A stretch of 48,254 bases of DNA from Chloroflexota bacterium (GCA_028872875.1 JAGWOC010000017.1:1-48254); one strand, 5' to 3'. Numbered from the stretch's first letter, positions 33,300 to 42,772 are shown. Numbers and translations: made by a program. Notes: generated by a model from the sequence alone, not told the origin.

Positions 33300-34445
33300 C
33301 TAGTGCACCAGCTCCCAGACCCGGTCGATGACGTACGACTGCTGCTCGTCGGTCATCGCCGGGAAGAGCGGCAGCGCGATCGTCCGCGCGGCGAGACGCT
33401 CCGCCTCCGGCAGGCGCGTGAGCCCGAATCGCTTGACGAAGTAGGGCTCAAGGTGCACGGCCATGCAGCCGCGCCGGGTCGTGATCCCCTGCTCCTTCAG
33501 CCGCCGCATGGCGTCGGCACGGTTGACCGGCGAGGCGTCCGTCAGGACGATGCAGTACGACTGGTACGTGTGGAGGAATCCGGCGTGGCTGCCAGGCACC
33601 TGCACGCTCTCGACCGCCGCGAACGCGCGGTCGTAGGCCGCCGCGAGCTCCCTTCGGCGGGCGATCAGGGCGTCGAGCCGGTCCATCTGCGCCAGGCCGA
33701 TCGCCGCGTGCACATCGCTCATCCGGAAGTTGAATCCGGCCTCCGGGTATTCTTCGATGAGCACGTCCTCCGCGTGATGCCGCGCGAGGTCCGACGCCGA
33801 GGCGGCGTGGGAGCGCATGAGCCGCGCGCGCTCCGCCAGCCGCTCGGAGTCGGTGACGAGCATCCCGCCCTCGGCGGTCGTGATCGTCTTTCGCGGGTGG
33901 AAGCTGAAGCACGTGACCTCGCTGATCGCGCCGACGTGCTTGCCGTTGATGCGGGCGCCGAGGGCGGGCGCCGCGTCTTCGACCACGTGCAGACGGTGCA
34001 ACTCCGCGATCTGGCCGATGGCGTGCAGGTCGGCTGCGAGCCCGAACTGGTCGACGGGCAGGATGGCGCGCGTACGACGGTTGATCGCCGCCTCCGCCTT
34101 CGCGGGATCGATGTTCCAGGTGTCGCGCTCGACGTCCACGACGCGCGGGATGCCGCCGGCGTGGATGATCGCGTTCGCCGATGCGACGAACGTGAAGCTC
34201 GGCATGATCACTTCGTCGCCGGGCTGGAGCGCCAGCGCCTCGAGCGCGAGTTGCAGCGCCGTCGTGCAACTGGTCGTGGCGACGGCGTGCGCCGCCCCGC
34301 AGTACGCCGCGACGCGCTCTTCGAACGCGGCCACGCGCGCACCCTGGACGAGCCAGCCAGACCGCAGCACGTCGAGGACGGCCTGCTCTTCCTCGGGTCC
34401 CAGCACCGGCTCGGTCAGCGGGACCTGGATCGTTACGGCGTGCAC
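33300..34445 (-). CDS. DegT/DnrJ/EryC1 family aminotransferase (second)
   Basis: 381 residues, PLP-dependent sugar aminotransferase. Visible: SGWLVQGARVAAFEE, the ATTSCTTALQLALEAL cofactor loop, DEVIMPSFTFVASANAI, VEDAAPALGA and the Schiff-base lysine in SFHPRKTITTAEGGM (the His-Pro-Arg-Lys form seen in the PseC/LegC-like branch). It transfers an amino group from glutamate to a keto-sugar nucleotide. Two GTG starts exist (34463 and 34445); the second has GGAGGGAGG just upstream and overlaps the SDR stop by 13 bp. It is the last gene of unit B. It differs clearly from the other DegT protein at 36450-37571, so two amino groups or two sugars may be made. Confidence 0.9.
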   Translation of the reverse strand: MHAVTIQVPLTEPVLGPEEEQAVLDVLRSGWLVQGARVAAFEERVAAYCGAAHAVATTSCTTALQLALEALALQPGDEVIMPSFTFVASANAIIHAGGIPRVVDVERDTWNIDPAKAEAAINRRTRAILPVDQFGLAADLHAIGQIAELHRLHVVEDAAPALGARINGKHVGAISEVTCFSFHPRKTITTAEGGMLVTDSERLAERARLMRSHAASASDLARHHAEDVLIEEYPEAGFNFRMSDVHAAIGLAQMDRLDALIARRRELAAAYDRAFAAVESVQVPGSHAGFLHTYQSYCIVLTDASPVNRADAMRRLKEQGITTRRGCMAVHLEPYFVKRFGLTRLPEAERLAARTIALPLFPAMTDEQQSYVIDRVWELVH

Positions 34446-35404
34446 AACGCCTCCCTCCGCCACTCGATGACGGCGCGGAGCCCCGCGTCGAGGTCGGTCT
34501 TCGGCTCGTAGCCGAGCGCCGCGCGCACGCGGTCGAGCGATGCGCGCCGGCGGCGTACGGGGTTCACCTTGCGCTCCGGTTCGTGGCTAGGCGCCAGGTC
34601 CTGACGCCCGAACAGCCGTAGCAGCGTGTCGCACAGCTCGCGCAGCGTCGTTTCCGTCCCGGTGCCGACGTTCAACACGACATCCGTCGCGTCGGACTGC
34701 GCCGCCAGGATGTTCGCGCGAGCGACGTCTCCGACGTACACAAGGTCCATCGACTGCGTGCCGTCGCCGAAGATCACCGGCGCCTCGCCGGCGTCGATGC
34801 GGTCCAGCCAGCGCGCGAGCACCTCGGTATACACCCCGTAAATGTCCATCCGCGGCCCGTAGATGTTGAAGTAGCGCAACGCGACGTACCGAAGTCCATA
34901 CATCTCCGCGTAGGCGCGGAAGATCTGCTCGTTCGCGATCTTCGCGGCGCCGTACAGCGTGCGGTTGTTGAACGGGTGCGCCTCGTCCATCGGCAGGTAG
35001 CTCGGCTCGCCGTACACCGACGCGCTGGAAGCGGCGACGAGCTTGCGGACGTGGTGCCGCACCGCGGATTCCAGCACGTTCTGCGTGCCGTTGATCATCA
35101 CCTGTACCGCGCGCAGCGGCTCTTCCGCGCACTGCGTGATGCGGAGCGCTGCCTGGTGGAATACCACATCGCAGCCCTCGGTCAGGCGGTCGACCAGCGC
35201 CTCGTCGCGGATGTCGCCGTCCACCACCTCGACCCGGCCGGTCGAGACCGCGCCGGACAGGTTCTCGTGCCGTCCGCGCACGAAATCATCGATGACCGCC
35301 ACGTGCGCGGCGCCCGCTGCCAGCGCCTGGTCGACGATGTGCGATCCGACGAACCCCGCGCCTCCCGTCACCAGGATCTTTGCGCCGTCCAGGTCCACCC
35401 TCAT
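34433..35404 (-). CDS. NAD-dependent nucleotide-sugar epimerase/dehydratase
   Basis: 323 residues, extended SDR. It has TGGAGFVGSHIVDQAL, DDFVRGRHENL, FHQAALRITQC, the SSASVYGEP serine box and YGAAK (Tyr-x3-Lys), with YFNIYGPRMD. It is closer to the UDP-glucose/UDP-GlcNAc 4-epimerase branch (WbpP/Gne-like) than to 4,6-dehydratases, but the substrate is not certain. In unit B it lies between the formyltransferase and a DegT aminotransferase, so it probably prepares the keto- or epimerised sugar for amination. The start at 35404 overlaps the formyltransferase stop by ATGA. Confidence 0.88.
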   Translation of the reverse strand: MRVDLDGAKILVTGGAGFVGSHIVDQALAAGAAHVAVIDDFVRGRHENLSGAVSTGRVEVVDGDIRDEALVDRLTEGCDVVFHQAALRITQCAEEPLRAVQVMINGTQNVLESAVRHHVRKLVAASSASVYGEPSYLPMDEAHPFNNRTLYGAAKIANEQIFRAYAEMYGLRYVALRYFNIYGPRMDIYGVYTEVLARWLDRIDAGEAPVIFGDGTQSMDLVYVGDVARANILAAQSDATDVVLNVGTGTETTLRELCDTLLRLFGRQDLAPSHEPERKVNPVRRRRASLDRVRAALGYEPKTDLDAGLRAVIEWRREALCTP

Positions 35405-36453
35405 GCGTGCACTCCCCTCGCTGCTCCCTGTTCGACGCGGGCCTGCAGCCGCGCAAGATCCTCTTCGACTGAGGCCAGCCGCCGGTACAGCTCCTGAAAC
35501 GTGGGCCCGAGCGTGATGCGTACGGAGCGGATCAGCTCGCCCGCCCTGCACGGCGCCGCGTCTTCCGCCTGCACCTCCAGCAGCATCAGCGAGCCGCTGC
35601 CGCACAGCACCTCAACCCCCCCGCCGGGGTGCAGCTTCGCGACGCGCCCGGCGATGCGGCCCTCGTAGACCGGCGCCGGCGTGAGCGCCCGCGCCGCCCA
35701 CACGCGCAGCGGACGCCCGTCCAGGTAGGTGTATGCGCCGGGATACGGCCGCGTCAGCGCGCGCACGAGCGCCGCGATGTGCTCGCTCGGCAGCCGCCAG
35801 TCGATCAGCCCGTCGTCTGGTGTGCGGGCGCAGGCGTAGGTCGCCAGCGCCTCGTCCTGCGCGACGAGGGGCGCCGTGCCCGCGACGATCGCCGGCAGGT
35901 GTTCGAGCACGAGCGCGGCCGATGCCTGCCTGACCTGCTCGTAGAGGTCCGCGGCGGTGTCGCACGGGCCGACCGCGATCTCGCGTTGCGCGACGACCTC
36001 TCCGGCGTCGACGTCTTCGTTCAACCGCCAAAGCGTCACGCCTGCTGCCGGCTCGCGGTTGATCACGGCCCAGTTCGTCGGCGCGAAGCCGCGGTAGCGC
36101 GGCAGCAGCGAGTCGTGTACGCCGAAGCACCCCAGGCGCGGCGCGTGGATCACGCGCGGCGGCAGGATGGTCCTCCAGCCCAGCACGAGCACGAGGTCGG
36201 GGGCGAGCGCGATGAGCTGCTCGATGTCAGCGGGCGAGAGGCGCTTGGCGATCGTACAGGCCACGCCGGCGCGCGCCGCGAGCGCGCTGATCTCGCGGTC
36301 GAAGCGCCGCGGCTCGTGCGCGTCCTCCTCGAGCGCGAAGACGCGCTCGATGCGCTCCCCCCGTGCCAGCAGACGATCGAGCAACTCGAACCCGTGGGCG
36401 CGGCCGCCGATGAAGACGATGCGGGCGCCGGTGGCGTCTGGTGCCGCGCTCAT
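35401..36453 (-). CDS. Formyltransferase-family protein, probable sugar N-formyltransferase
   Basis: 350 residues of the Fmt/ArnA-N-like fold that uses N10-formyl-tetrahydrofolate. Catalytic His and Asp are present: GVHDSLLPRYRGFAPTNWAVIN and NEDVDAGEVVAQ. The Asn found two residues before the His in ArnA, Fmt and PurN (N-x-H) is Gly here (G-V-H), a substitution also seen in some sugar-formyltransferase relatives. The C-terminal part (about 210-300) has the usual beta-barrel. It ends in a predicted coiled coil (LYRRLASVEEDLARLQARVEQ). Its place after a dehydrogenase and an aminotransferase supports formylation of an amino sugar rather than Met-tRNA. It overlaps both neighbours by ATGA. Confidence 0.82.
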   Translation of the reverse strand: MSAAPDATGARIVFIGGRAHGFELLDRLLARGERIERVFALEEDAHEPRRFDREISALAARAGVACTIAKRLSPADIEQLIALAPDLVLVLGWRTILPPRVIHAPRLGCFGVHDSLLPRYRGFAPTNWAVINREPAAGVTLWRLNEDVDAGEVVAQREIAVGPCDTAADLYEQVRQASAALVLEHLPAIVAGTAPLVAQDEALATYACARTPDDGLIDWRLPSEHIAALVRALTRPYPGAYTYLDGRPLRVWAARALTPAPVYEGRIAGRVAKLHPGGGVEVLCGSGSLMLLEVQAEDAAPCRAGELIRSVRITLGPTFQELYRRLASVEEDLARLQARVEQGAARGVHA

Positions 36454-37571
36454 CTGATGGCTTCGGCGCGGACGGGAAGCGCCGCCTCCAGGGCCGATGC
36501 CACGGCCCGAACCTGCTCGCGCGTGATCTCCGGAAACATCGGCAGCGAGAGGATCCGCGGGGCGATGCTCTCCGTCACCGGTAGCGCACCTTCGAGCCCC
36601 AACCGCACGTACGCGCGCTGCTGGTGTACCGGCACGGGATAGTGGATCCCGGTGCGCACCCCGCGCTCGTCGAGGGCGGCGCGCACGCGCTCGCGTTCAT
36701 CGACCTCCACCACGTACAGGTGGTAGACATGCTCGCGGCCGTCCGGGGCCGAAGGAAGGCGCAGTGGAAGACCCGCGAGCGCCTCGCCGTACCAGGCGGC
36801 GGCCTGGCGGCGCTGCTGGTTCCACGTGTCGAGGTGCGGGAGCTGCACGCGTACCGCGGCCGCGAGGATCTCCGACAGGCGGAGGTTCCAGCCGGGCTCG
36901 TCGTGCACGTACCGGCGCGCCTCGCCGTGACTGCGCAGGCGCCGCGCCCGCGCGGCGAGCGCCGCGTCGTCCGTGACGACGATGCCGCCCTCCCCAACCG
37001 TCCCCAGGTTCTTCGCCGGGTAGAAGCTGAAGCAGGCCGCGTCGCCGAGCGCGCCGGTCCGCCGGCCGTCGTAACGCGCCCCGTGCGCCTGGCAGGCGTC
37101 CTCGATGACGCGCAGCCCGTGCGTCCGCGCGATTGCAGCGATGCGTCCCATGTCGCACGGCAGCCCGTACAGGTGCACGGGGATGATGGCGCGCGTGCGC
37201 GGCGTGATCGCCGCTTCGATCGTTGTGGGATCAAGCGTGTACGTGCCGCGCTCGACATCCACCAGCACCGGCGTGGCGCCCACGGCGCTGATCGCCTCGA
37301 CGGTCGCGATGAAGGTGTGGGAGACGGTGATCACCTCGTCGCCGGGCCCGATGTCCATCGCCAGCAGCGCCAGTTGCAGCGCGGCCGTGCCGCTGTTGAC
37401 GGCTACGGCGTGCGCGGCGCCGCAGTACGCCGCGAACTCCGCTTCCAGCGCCTCGGCCTCCGGGCCCATGACGAAGACGCCGCGGTCGAGCACGCGTTCG
37501 TATGCCGCGAGCAGCTCTGCGCGCAGCGGCTGGAGGCGCGCCTGCATGTCGACGAAGGGCACGTCAGCCAT
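36450..37571 (-). CDS. DegT/DnrJ/EryC1 family aminotransferase (first)
   Basis: 373 residues. It opens with VPFVDMQARLQPLRAEL, typical of WlbE/QdtB/FdtB-like sugar aminotransferases. It has FVMGPEAEALEAEFA, AVNSGTAALQLALLA, VSHTFIATVEAI, EDACQAHGARY and the PLP lysine in SFYPAKNLGTVGEGG. Such enzymes aminate a 3-keto sugar nucleotide, and the Gfo/Idh dehydrogenase coded just upstream (8-bp overlap) would produce the 3-keto group, as in the WlbA-WlbE pair. The formyltransferase downstream would then cap the new amine. The sugar itself is not determinable here. Confidence 0.92.
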   Translation of the reverse strand: MADVPFVDMQARLQPLRAELLAAYERVLDRGVFVMGPEAEALEAEFAAYCGAAHAVAVNSGTAALQLALLAMDIGPGDEVITVSHTFIATVEAISAVGATPVLVDVERGTYTLDPTTIEAAITPRTRAIIPVHLYGLPCDMGRIAAIARTHGLRVIEDACQAHGARYDGRRTGALGDAACFSFYPAKNLGTVGEGGIVVTDDAALAARARRLRSHGEARRYVHDEPGWNLRLSEILAAAVRVQLPHLDTWNQQRRQAAAWYGEALAGLPLRLPSAPDGREHVYHLYVVEVDERERVRAALDERGVRTGIHYPVPVHQQRAYVRLGLEGALPVTESIAPRILSLPMFPEITREQVRAVASALEAALPVRAEAIR

Positions 37572-38634
37572 CGAGCCGCTCCATCGCGCCGCCCTTCTGC
37601 AGCGAGCGCTCCGCGGCGGCGAGGATGCGCACCGTGCGCAGTCCGGCCTGCCCGTCCGTCACCGGCGTGCCACCGCCCCGGATCGATTCGATGAAGTGCG
37701 CGCATTCCGTCCTGAGCGCTTCGGTCTGGTCGAGCATCGGCGCGTGCATGTCGCCGAGCCGGTACGCGACGAGCGCTTCCCTGCGTGCCTCATCGGCGTG
37801 CCCGTTCCAGCGCACGCCGCGGTCGTAGACCTTGATTTTCTCCGTGGGCTCGAGGTCGTCGTACAGGATCATGCGCCGGTCGCCGCCGACCAGCACCTGG
37901 CGCACCTTCACCGGGGAGAGCCAGTTCACGTGGAAGTGCGCGATCAGGTCGCCCTCGAATCGCAGCGTCAGGTACGCGACGTCGGCCATGCCGCCCGGCA
38001 GGTGCGTGACACCGATCGCGCTGACCTGCGTCGGCCGTGCCGGGAGCAGGTAGTCCATGATCGCGAGGTCGTGTGCCGCGAGGTCCCAGACGACGTTCAC
38101 GTCGTGCTGCACGAGCCCCAGGTTCACGCGCACCGAATCGTAGTAGTACAGTTCGCCGATCTCGCCGCTGTCGATGAGATCCTTCATCCGCCGGACCGCG
38201 CCGGTGTACACGAACGTGTGGTCCACCATCAGCACGCGCCGCTGCCGCTGTGCCAGCTCGACCAGTTCCTCGGCGTCTTCGACCGACGTCGTAAGCGGCT
38301 TCTCGACCAGCACGTGCTTCCCGGCGAGCAGCGCGCGCTTCGCCAGCGTCGCATGCGTCTGGACGGGCGTCGCGATCGCCACGGCGTCGATGCTCGCGTC
38401 CCGCAGCACGTCCGCGAAGTCGGCGACCGCACGGACGCTCGGATGCCGCGCCTGCATCGCTTGCCGCCGCGTTTCCGACTGGTCGCAGATGGCGAGCATG
38501 CGGCAGCCCGGAGTGTCGAAGAAGTTGCGGACGAGGTTCGGCCCCCAGTAGCCGCAGCCGAGCACCGCCACGCCGACCGGCGGCGCGGTTGCGGCCGTGG
38601 GCGGCTGCGGCGAGAGCAGCGTCGTGGAATGCAA
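37564..38634 (-). CDS. Gfo/Idh/MocA family sugar dehydrogenase
   Basis: 356 residues. The Rossmann loop VAVLGCGYWGPNLVRNF, then CDQSETRRQAM, VAIATPVQTHATLAKRALLAGKHVLVEKPLT (with the catalytic-lysine EKP motif) and the later DLAAHDLAIMDYLL (His of the active site) are all visible. It resembles WlbA/WbpB-type UDP-sugar 3-dehydrogenases. The TTG at 38634 is chosen because AGGGGG lies 5 nt upstream; a GTG at 38673 also fits the frame but has no Shine-Dalgarno and lies too near the -10 box. It is the first gene of unit B, directly downstream of repeat array B. Confidence 0.9.
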   Translation of the reverse strand: MHSTTLLSPQPPTAATAPPVGVAVLGCGYWGPNLVRNFFDTPGCRMLAICDQSETRRQAMQARHPSVRAVADFADVLRDASIDAVAIATPVQTHATLAKRALLAGKHVLVEKPLTTSVEDAEELVELAQRQRRVLMVDHTFVYTGAVRRMKDLIDSGEIGELYYYDSVRVNLGLVQHDVNVVWDLAAHDLAIMDYLLPARPTQVSAIGVTHLPGGMADVAYLTLRFEGDLIAHFHVNWLSPVKVRQVLVGGDRRMILYDDLEPTEKIKVYDRGVRWNGHADEARREALVAYRLGDMHAPMLDQTEALRTECAHFIESIRGGGTPVTDGQAGLRTVRILAAAERSLQKGGAMERLDG

Positions 38635-38677
38635 GCTTGCCCCCTGGGGGCGACGCCTCACGGACGTGCCCACTCGT

Positions 38678-38732
38678 ACGCTACGTCACAGATGTTGAGC
38701 CGCGGTTGACCCCCTGTGGAGCCCCCGTTGAG
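38678..38732 (-). promoter_or_regulatory. Array B: four 11-bp-spaced GTTGAG repeats plus -10 box of the amino-sugar unit
   Basis: Plus-strand hexamers are GTTGAG (38694), GTTGAC (38705), GTGGAG (38716) and GTTGAG (38727), spaced exactly 11 bp. On the gene strand the last copy is 10 bp before TAGCGT (38683-38678). About 60 bp further out, a perfect CGTTGATCAACG palindrome (38792-38803) carries the same half-site and falls in the same 11-bp register. Confidence 0.75.
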
Positions 38733-38842
38733 AAGGGCGTGCGCGGCGAAGCACGACGATGTGCCGCTGTGGTGCGCCGCAACCCGGCCTTCGTTGATCA
38801 ACGCGCGGGGAGCGCTGTTGTTTCCACGCCCGGGGCGCCGGC

Positions 38843-39862
38843 TCACCGCGCTGGCGCGGGGGCGGGCTGATCGCGCCCCTGTCCCTCTCGCTCGAGCGCG
38901 CGCCACCACGCCGCCCGCCCGCCGAGCTCGGAGCAGACCGCATCCCAGTACAGCAGGTTGAACATCGCGCTGCATGCGGCCAGCGCGGCGCGGCGGGACC
39001 CCACGAAGTCTGCCACCCGGATGGCGCCGCTGCCTCCGACGCGTACCGCGAGCATCGCGGCGCGCCTGCCGATGGCGATGCGGGCAGCCGCGCGAAGCAG
39101 GCGGTGGCGGCCGAAGCGATACTCCCTCGCGACGTTGCCGAGGATCTGGCTGCGGCCCTTGTCACGCCACATGACGACGTCGTAGTGGCCGTACAGCGGC
39201 GCGATGCGCAGCCAGCCGTCGAAGCTCCGCGGCGTGTCGTGGACGACTTCGGCGTCCGGTACGAAACGGAACGGGAGGCCGAGGTCCTGGAGCCGGAACG
39301 CCAGCTCCATGTCCTCGGCACGCGCGAACGACGGGTCGAAGAGCCCCGCCCGCACGAGCGCATCGCGTGGCACCGACGCGTTGGCCGTGTAGAACTGGCG
39401 CGGCGTCGGCGCCCAGCGGCCTGCGAGCATGTCGTCGTACTGCTTCCGCAGCATCCGCGACTCCCACTCTGCCCAGACCGGCTGGCGTCCGGCGTCGGGC
39501 GGCGGCAGCATCGTCCCGATGACGGCCGCCGGTGCCTCCTCCTGCGCGCGCAGATGCTTGCCGAGCAACTCCCGCGGCGGGATCACGTCGTCATCGATGA
39601 ACACCACGATGGCGCCCGCCGCGCAGCGGATGCCAGCGTTGCGCGCGGCGCCCGGGCCCTGGTTCTCCTGGCGCAGCGCGCGCAGCGCGTAGGGCCGGGG
39701 AACGGAGAGCGCGTCGGGCGTGGCGTCGTGCGACCCGTCGTCGATCACGATGACCTCGAACCGCGCGCGGTCGAGGTCCTGGTCTTCCAGCGCGTCGAGG
39801 GTCCTCCGCAGGTAGGGAGCGCGGTCGTACGTCGGGATGACGACGGAGATATCGAGGCTCAC
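38843..39862 (-). CDS. Family 2 glycosyltransferase
   Basis: 339 residues, GT-A fold. It has [34 protein letters not shown], the PGAARNAGI box, the metal-binding FIDDDVIPP and [13 protein letters not shown] (catalytic ED). A C-terminal helical/hydrophobic region lies at about 240-310 with no clear multi-pass membrane part. It is probably a monofunctional sugar transferase of the repeat unit; donor unknown. Its ATG overlaps the acyltransferase stop (ATGA). It is the last gene of unit C; about 110 bp separates its stop from array B. Confidence 0.88.
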   Translation of the reverse strand: MSLDISVVIPTYDRAPYLRRTLDALEDQDLDRARFEVIVIDDGSHDATPDALSVPRPYALRALRQENQGPGAARNAGIRCAAGAIVVFIDDDVIPPRELLGKHLRAQEEAPAAVIGTMLPPPDAGRQPVWAEWESRMLRKQYDDMLAGRWAPTPRQFYTANASVPRDALVRAGLFDPSFARAEDMELAFRLQDLGLPFRFVPDAEVVHDTPRSFDGWLRIAPLYGHYDVVMWRDKGRSQILGNVAREYRFGRHRLLRAAARIAIGRRAAMLAVRVGGSGAIRVADFVGSRRAALAACSAMFNLLYWDAVCSELGGRAAWWRALEREGQGRDQPAPAPAR

Positions 39863-40446
39863 AGCGTCCGCACCGGCGTGGCCGGTACCCCCGCGACCAT
39901 CGTGCGCGCGGGCACGTCCTTCGTCACCACGGCGCCCGCCGCGACGACGGCGCCGCGGCCCACCCGCACGCCCTTGAGGATGATCGCCCGCGCGCCGATC
40001 CAGGCGTCATCCTCGATCACGATCGGCTTCGAAGCGCCGAGCCGTGCGTGGTCCAGGGGGTCGTGGTAGTCGTTGTCCATGATCAGGACGTAGTTGCCGA
40101 TCAGGCAGTTGCGTCCGATGGTGACGCTGGCGTGCGCGGAGATCGAGCAGCCGTAGTTCAGGAAGCTGCCATCGCCGATCGTCAGCGGCCCGCTCACGGA
40201 GACCAGCTCGATCGGCACGGTGCGGCCATCGAGCCGCACGCGGCTCCCCAGCTCGATGCGGTGGCCGTTCTCGACGAAGACGCGGCCGCGCAGGCGCGTG
40301 CTCCACGGTGCGCGATCGCAAGACCGGAGGGCGATCTGCGCGCGCAGCACTGCCAGCATCGTGGTTGGCGAACGCAGCGCGCGCAGCGCGCGCTCCGTGT
40401 TGCTGCGCTGTGTCACCGTCTGGTCGTGCGTCCGGGCGCCGATCAC
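39859..40446 (-). CDS. Hexapeptide-repeat (left-handed beta-helix) acyltransferase
   Basis: 195 residues. Several hexapeptide turns are visible ([72 protein letters not shown]), with the catalytic His of the NDYHDP segment, the pattern of O-acetyltransferases of the CysE/LacA/NodL group. It probably adds an acetyl group to a sugar of the polymer or its precursor. ATGA overlaps on both sides tie it to unit C. N-acetylation of an amino sugar is the main alternative. Confidence 0.88.
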   Translation of the reverse strand: MIGARTHDQTVTQRSNTERALRALRSPTTMLAVLRAQIALRSCDRAPWSTRLRGRVFVENGHRIELGSRVRLDGRTVPIELVSVSGPLTIGDGSFLNYGCSISAHASVTIGRNCLIGNYVLIMDNDYHDPLDHARLGASKPIVIEDDAWIGARAIILKGVRVGRGAVVAAGAVVTKDVPARTMVAGVPATPVRTL

Positions 40447-41810
40447 GCGTGCACCCCTGCGAGCACGAGGTCGCCGGCCGGGCGCCAGACCGTCTCCTCA
40501 GCACCGTGCAGCACATGGTCGGCGAACTCCACGCCCTGCATGATCGAATGGTCCATGTTGCCGATCTCGTAGAGCCAGGCGCCGAACCGCCCGCGCGAAA
40601 AGATGCCCCTGTCCATGAGCCGCGGCTGGATCGCCGACAGCGCCCGGTCGCGTCCGAGCGTCGGTACCGGGTACGCCATCGGCACGTCGATCAGTGTGCG
40701 GTCCACGATGAGGTCGCGGTCCTCCTCCGCCAGGATGCGCGTCGCGACGAGCCCGTCGATCGTGTCGTCGATGATCTTCGCCGGATCGACCGGCTTGTAC
40801 GCCGAGCGCGATGTCTCCGTGACGAGGCAGAAGTGCCCGGGCGGCGCCATGTGCGGCGAGTACCGCGAGAGGTACGTGACGCGGTAGAACGGCGCGTCTT
40901 CCTCCGGGAAATACACCCAGCACTTGTCCGTTGGCTCCTCGCGCCGCACGCCGATGCCCACGAACAGCCCGCTGTTCCAGCAGAGGTCCTGCGCCGCCTC
41001 GCGCACGTCATCCGGCGCACCGGTCAGGATGCGCACGAGCTGTGTCAGCGGCATCGTGCTGAGCAGCACGTCGTACGATGTCTCCGTGCCGTCGGCGAAG
41101 CGCACGACGCGTGCCGTAGCGTCCACGGCCACCGCCCGCTTGTCCAGCGACAGGTGGTCGTCCACGTAGGGGTGGAAGCGCTCGTAGAGGCCGCCTGTGC
41201 CGCCGTAGAGCGGGAACTTGAACGAGTTGTTCGGGCCCCACGATGCATCGTCCTCGCCCAGGATGACGTTGCGCAGCACCGACTCCAGGCTGACGACGCT
41301 CACCCGGTCCGCGATCCAGTCCTTGCTCATCATCTCCGCCGGGTGCGCCCACACCTTGAAGTTGTACGGGCGCATGAAGAGGCGCGTGATGCCCTCGCCG
41401 AAGGTAGCGAGCATCCACTCGCCGAAGTTGCGGGCGTCGGCGGCGGCACCGCGGCTGGCAGCGAGGCCGAGCAGGCACTCCAGCACCGACTCGCGTTCGA
41501 GCGCTCGCAGGTTGTTCTGGAACGGGTACGGCACCCAGCGCTGCTGCATCCAGATCCAGCTCTCCCGCTCGATCCGCGTGTAGTCGTTGCCCAGCAGGCG
41601 GTCGACCAGCTCGTGAAAGTACGGGTACCGCGAGAACATCACGTGCCCGCCCGTGTCGTACACGAAGCCATCCGGCGACGTCACGCTCGCGGCGAGGCCG
41701 CCCACGTGGTCCGACGCCTCGTAGATGTGCCAGTCGTCGTGGCCCAGCTCGCGCAGGCGGTACCCGGCGCCGAGGCCGGTGGGGCCGGCCCCGAGGATGA
41801 CGATTTTCAC
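40443..41810 (-). CDS. FAD-dependent UDP-galactopyranose-mutase-like oxidoreductase
   Basis: 455 residues. The N-terminal FAD loop is [16 protein letters not shown], then [27 protein letters not shown] and, near the C-terminus, [27 protein letters not shown]. The protein falls in the protoporphyrinogen-oxidase/UDP-galactopyranose-mutase superfamily. In capsule loci such members most likely interconvert a hexopyranose and hexofuranose nucleotide sugar, but other flavin amine-oxidase-like roles are possible. The start is GTG at 41810, overlapping the preceding GT2 stop (GTGA); the longer frame upstream is that GT2 gene out of phase. Confidence 0.84.
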   Translation of the reverse strand: MKIVILGAGPTGLGAGYRLRELGHDDWHIYEASDHVGGLAASVTSPDGFVYDTGGHVMFSRYPYFHELVDRLLGNDYTRIERESWIWMQQRWVPYPFQNNLRALERESVLECLLGLAASRGAAADARNFGEWMLATFGEGITRLFMRPYNFKVWAHPAEMMSKDWIADRVSVVSLESVLRNVILGEDDASWGPNNSFKFPLYGGTGGLYERFHPYVDDHLSLDKRAVAVDATARVVRFADGTETSYDVLLSTMPLTQLVRILTGAPDDVREAAQDLCWNSGLFVGIGVRREEPTDKCWVYFPEEDAPFYRVTYLSRYSPHMAPPGHFCLVTETSRSAYKPVDPAKIIDDTIDGLVATRILAEEDRDLIVDRTLIDVPMAYPVPTLGRDRALSAIQPRLMDRGIFSRGRFGAWLYEIGNMDHSIMQGVEFADHVLHGAEETVWRPAGDLVLAGVHA

Positions 41811-42772
41811 GTGCCGGCTCCTTTCGCCTGGACGTAGAGCCGCTGCGCGCTGTCCACGCGGAAGCGCATGCTGCGCCGGATGCCGACGAAGTACGCGCGC
41901 AGGTACGCGAGGTTCGACGGTTTGCGGCGGACGGGGTTGAGGAGCTCCCGCAGGGAGAGCTTCGCCAGGCGCTGCACGAGCAGGCGCAGCGCCGTCAGGT
42001 CGCCGCAGCGCACGTGCTTCCAGTAGAACGCGCCGTCGCCGATGCCGTACGCCTCGAGCGTGCGCTCCCACGGCTCGCCGCGCTGCCGCCTGCCGTAGTG
42101 GTCGACCTTGGGCTCCGGTGACAGGCGCACGAGCGCACCTGCGCGATAGGCCCGGTACTCGAAGTCGTAGTCCTGCGACGACCGCAGCGGCCCGCCGCCG
42201 CCGAGCGCCTCATCGAACCCGCCGAGGCGGCCCGCGAGCCCGCGGCGCAGCGCGAAGTTCGCGCCCATGCCAATGATCTCGAGCTCGTGCCCGCGGCCGA
42301 TGATCCGCGGCGCCGGGAACGCCAGCACGGGGATCACGTCGTCGCCGGCGTCGTAGTCCGCCGGCGCGAGCGTCTGCCCGTACAGCATCTCGATCCGCGG
42401 GTTCGCCGCGAAGACGTCGAGGATCGCGCGCAGCCAGTCCGGCCGCGCGACGCAGTCGTCGTCGGTGAACGCGACGAGGTCAGCCCGCGCCTCCGCGATG
42501 CCGCGGTTGTAGGCCGCCGACAACCCGCGCACCTCGCTGTGGACGTAGCGGAAGCGCGGGTCTCCCGCGAAGCGCTCGCATGCCCGCCGCGTCTCGTCGC
42601 CGGCGCTCTGGTCGACGACGATCAGCTCCAGGTCGCGGTGCTCGCCGTCGAGCACGGACGCGACAGCGCTGGCGATCATGTCGGGCCGGTCCACCGTACA
42701 GATCACGGCGCTGATCGCCGGTGGTGGCGTGCCTGGCTCGCTGGGTGTCAGCATGGCGTTTGACCTCGTCAT
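41807..42772 (-). CDS. Family 2 glycosyltransferase
   Basis: 321 residues. It has ISAVICTVDRPDMIASAVASVL, LIVVDQSAGDETR, RGLSAAYNRGIAEA, the metal-binding AFTDDDCVARPDW and GANFALRR...LGGFDEALG with SQDYDFEYR as acceptor/catalytic segment. No clear membrane segment; a C-terminal Arg-rich helix may contact the membrane. It is probably a rhamnosyl- or similar transferase, but the donor is unknown. Its ATG overlaps the O-antigen ligase/polymerase stop and its stop overlaps the UGM-like start, so all are in one operon (unit C). Confidence 0.88.
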   Translation of the reverse strand: MTRSNAMLTPSEPGTPPPAISAVICTVDRPDMIASAVASVLDGEHRDLELIVVDQSAGDETRRACERFAGDPRFRYVHSEVRGLSAAYNRGIAEARADLVAFTDDDCVARPDWLRAILDVFAANPRIEMLYGQTLAPADYDAGDDVIPVLAFPAPRIIGRGHELEIIGMGANFALRRGLAGRLGGFDEALGGGGPLRSSQDYDFEYRAYRAGALVRLSPEPKVDHYGRRQRGEPWERTLEAYGIGDGAFYWKHVRCGDLTALRLLVQRLAKLSLRELLNPVRRKPSNLAYLRAYFVGIRRSMRFRVDSAQRLYVQAKGAGT

